From the NCBI GenBank assembly GCA_023426855.1, contig JAEZBU010000056.1, positions 1 through 12,055 of the forward strand: DNA of 12,055 nt, in the 5' to 3' direction. Every line of letters starts with the position of its first letter. Position 1 is the first letter of the stretch. Made by a program: the position numbers and the translations under genes. The stretch is from Pseudomonadota bacterium. Its GTDB lineage: Bacteria > Pseudomonadota > Alphaproteobacteria > Rhizobiales > Hyphomicrobiaceae. The notes beneath the pieces are model-generated. The model was not told where the DNA came from and did no database searches. It was given only the letters and a program-made list of their open reading frames with translations. Shown piece after piece: positions 10,631 to 12,055 of this stretch.

Positions 10631-10785
10631 TTCGGGTGAAGCTCTCCGCCTGTTGCGCGTCGTATTCCGCGATGCCGGCCGGGCGTAGTCCGCGAAGACT
10701 AGACACGGCCTTTCTGGTGGTCAACGCTACGTCGTTCCATCGACCAACAAGAGCACCACGCGACACATGATAGGCGCCCGATGTG

Positions 10786-10807
10786 AACCGTTCAATTTCG
10801 AATGGTT
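10786..10807 (+). other. AT-rich hairpin followed by a T-run in the divergent region
   Basis: AACCGTTC (10786-10793) pairs with GAATGGTT (10800-10807) through eight pairs, one of them G-U, with a 6-base loop, and the second arm runs on into three more T residues (10808-10810). It looks like a weak terminator on the plus strand, but no plus-strand gene lies upstream. It may be an operator-like inverted repeat instead. Confidence 0.25.
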
Positions 10808-10815
10808 TTTCATCG

Positions 10816-10843
10816 TGGCAATACGGCGGCACCATGGCAATAC
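10816..10843. repeat. Direct repeat TGGCAATAC, two copies, 19-bp period
   Basis: TGGCAATAC occurs at 10816-10824 and 10835-10843 in the intergenic region before the aminotransferase. The spacing of nearly two helical turns would suit tandem binding of a regulator. No named regulator is recognised. Confidence 0.3.
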
Positions 10844-10846
10844 CCG

Positions 10847-10871
10847 GACACGCACGTGTCACTTCGAAGTG
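10847..10871. promoter_or_regulatory. Two abutting palindromes just before the aminotransferase start
   Basis: GACACGCACGTGTC (10847-10860, 6-bp arms, 2-bp centre) shares its last base with CACTTCGAAGTG (10860-10871, perfect 12-bp palindrome). The second ends one base into the GAGG ribosome-binding site (10871-10874), so a bound protein or an RNA fold could block translation or transcription of the aminotransferase. Confidence 0.4.
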
Positions 10872-10883
10872 AGGACGTAAGAG

Positions 10884-12055
10884 ATGTCGGCTGCACGAGA
10901 CGGTGAGTTAGAGAAGACGATGCCGCGGGGTCCTTCGCAGCGCAGTGCCGTGTCCCCGTTCATCGTCATGGACGTGATGACGGCTGCCGCCGCACGCGAA
11001 GCGGCTGGTCACCGTGTCATCCATATGGAAGTTGGACAGCCGGGAACACCGGCTCCTGCATCGGCCCTGGCCGCGGTGCAGCGCGCGATGGCATCCGAGA
11101 CGCTCGGTTACACGCTGGCGCTGGGGTCCGCGCCGCTGCGCCAGCGCATCGCGCGCTATTACAAGGATCAGCATAACCTCGACATCGCGCCGGAGCGCAT
11201 TGCCGTCACCAATGGCTCGTCAGCCGCGTTCGTGTTGAGTTTCATGGCGTTGTTCGATGCCGGTGATCGCGTTGCGCTGCCGTCTCCGGGCTACCCGTGC
11301 TACCGGCAAATTCTAACGGCGCTGGGCCAGCGGCCGGTGTTCCTGGAAACCGATGCGCCGGGCCGCTGGATGCCGACTGCAAAGCAACTGGAAGAGGCCT
11401 GCGATCGCGAAAACCTTGCTGGCGTCCTCACTGCCAGCCCGGCCAATCCAACCGGCACCATGATCGAACCGCAGCGCCTCGCGGAACTCACCGACGTGTG
11501 TCGGCGGCGCGGCATGTGGTTCATCTCCGATGAGATCTATCACGGTCTGACCTATGGCGGACCGCCCGCCGAAACGGCGCTGCGCTACGACGATAACGCG
11601 ATCGTGATCAACAGCTTCTCGAAGTATTTCTCGATGACCGGTTGGCGCGTCGGCTGGATGGTGGTGCCCGAGGGGCTGGTGCGTACGGTTGAGCGGCTTG
11701 CGCAGCATCTCTATATCTCGCCACCGGCGGTGGCGCAGGTGGCCGCGCTTGCCGCCTTCGACGGCACGGAGGAATTGGAGGCGAACAAGGCCGTCTATGC
11801 CGCCAACCGCGAATTGTTGCTGGTGGAGTTCGCCAAGGCCGGCTTCGACAAGATCGCGCCGCCGGATGGTGGGTTCTACCTGTATGTCGATGTCAGCAAG
11901 TTCACTGACGACAGCCTCGCCTTCACCAAGCAGATGCTGGACGAGATTGGTATCGCGGCGACGCCGGGCGCGGACTTCGACGACGAGAACGGCCGGCATT
12001 TCCTGCGCTTCTGCTATGCCGGCACGACGGTGGATATGGAAGAAGCCGCGCGCCG
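10884..12055 (+). CDS. Fold-type I PLP-dependent aminotransferase, class I/II (partial, C-terminus off the right edge)
   Basis: Pyridoxal-phosphate enzyme of the aspartate/aromatic aminotransferase class; 390 complete codons are visible, close to the usual 390-400, so only the last few residues are missing. PLP-site residues are all present: ASPANPTGT with Asn188, SDEIYHG with Asp216 and Tyr219, the Schiff-base Lys247 in INSFSKYFSMTGWRVGW, and Arg375 (LRFCYAG), which binds the substrate alpha-carboxylate. The N-terminal block reads IHMEVGQPGTPAP and YTLALGSAPLRQRIA. The start ATG at 10884 has GAGG nine bases upstream; it gives about 20 residues before similarity begins, and an internal ATG at 10920 is an alternative. 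It is divergent from the M48 protease gene, 253 bp apart. The amino acid substrate cannot be told from sequence alone. Confidence 0.93.
   Translation, partial: MSAARDGELEKTMPRGPSQRSAVSPFIVMDVMTAAAAREAAGHRVIHMEVGQPGTPAPASALAAVQRAMASETLGYTLALGSAPLRQRIARYYKDQHNLDIAPERIAVTNGSSAAFVLSFMALFDAGDRVALPSPGYPCYRQILTALGQRPVFLETDAPGRWMPTAKQLEEACDRENLAGVLTASPANPTGTMIEPQRLAELTDVCRRRGMWFISDEIYHGLTYGGPPAETALRYDDNAIVINSFSKYFSMTGWRVGWMVVPEGLVRTVERLAQHLYISPPAVAQVAALAAFDGTEELEANKAVYAANRELLLVEFAKAGFDKIAPPDGGFYLYVDVSKFTDDSLAFTKQMLDEIGIAATPGADFDDENGRHFLRFCYAGTTVDMEEAAR

Noticed and set aside
10816..10831. Sigma-54 type -24/-12 promoter (GG-N10-GC) before the aminotransferase
   Set aside because: The GG and GC spacing fits, but the TTGC element is missing its T residues and the distance to the start codon is short, so the match is probably chance.

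Overview
The window looks like chromosomal core DNA of a GC-rich alphaproteobacterium, most likely Rhizobiales in or near the Bradyrhizobium/Rhodopseudomonas/Afipia group. This rests on base composition, a long B12-dependent class II ribonucleotide reductase, a bacterial NDUFA12-type complex I protein beside a DUF2155 protein, and the style of the encoded proteins. No database search was run. I see no insertion sequence, phage gene, CRISPR array, rRNA or tRNA.

Layout: (1) 1-3161, minus strand, nrdJ, running off the left edge before its C-terminus. (2) 3162-3888, a 727-base divergent control region. It holds a strong minus-strand intrinsic terminator about 260 bases upstream of nrdJ, a second hairpin next to it, an NrdR-like box, a DnaA-like 9-mer, a 14-bp perfect palindrome and two near-identical 16-mers. 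(3) 3889-4901, plus strand, the NDUFA12-family gene and a secreted DUF2155 gene. (4) 10630 down to 4920, minus strand, a seven-member run: M48 metalloprotease with a repeat tail, DsbA-family thiol oxidoreductase, aroQ, accB, accC, a candidate 45-residue small ORF coupled to accC through a GTGA overlap, and aat. (5) 10631-10883, a divergent intergenic region with two abutting palindromes just before the next start codon. (6) 10884 to the right edge, plus strand, a fold-type I PLP aminotransferase missing only its last residues.

The genes are mainly housekeeping: deoxynucleotide supply (nrdJ), a respiratory complex I accessory factor, the first committed step of fatty acid synthesis (accB/accC), the shikimate pathway (aroQ), N-end-rule tagging (aat) and envelope protein quality control (DsbA-like protein and M48 protease). 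The minus-strand run has short gaps and may be one or a few transcripts. The least ordinary parts are the nrdJ leader, the small ORF after accC, the C-terminal second CxxC of the DsbA-family protein, and the palindrome pair before the aminotransferase. I found no clear undescribed multi-gene system.
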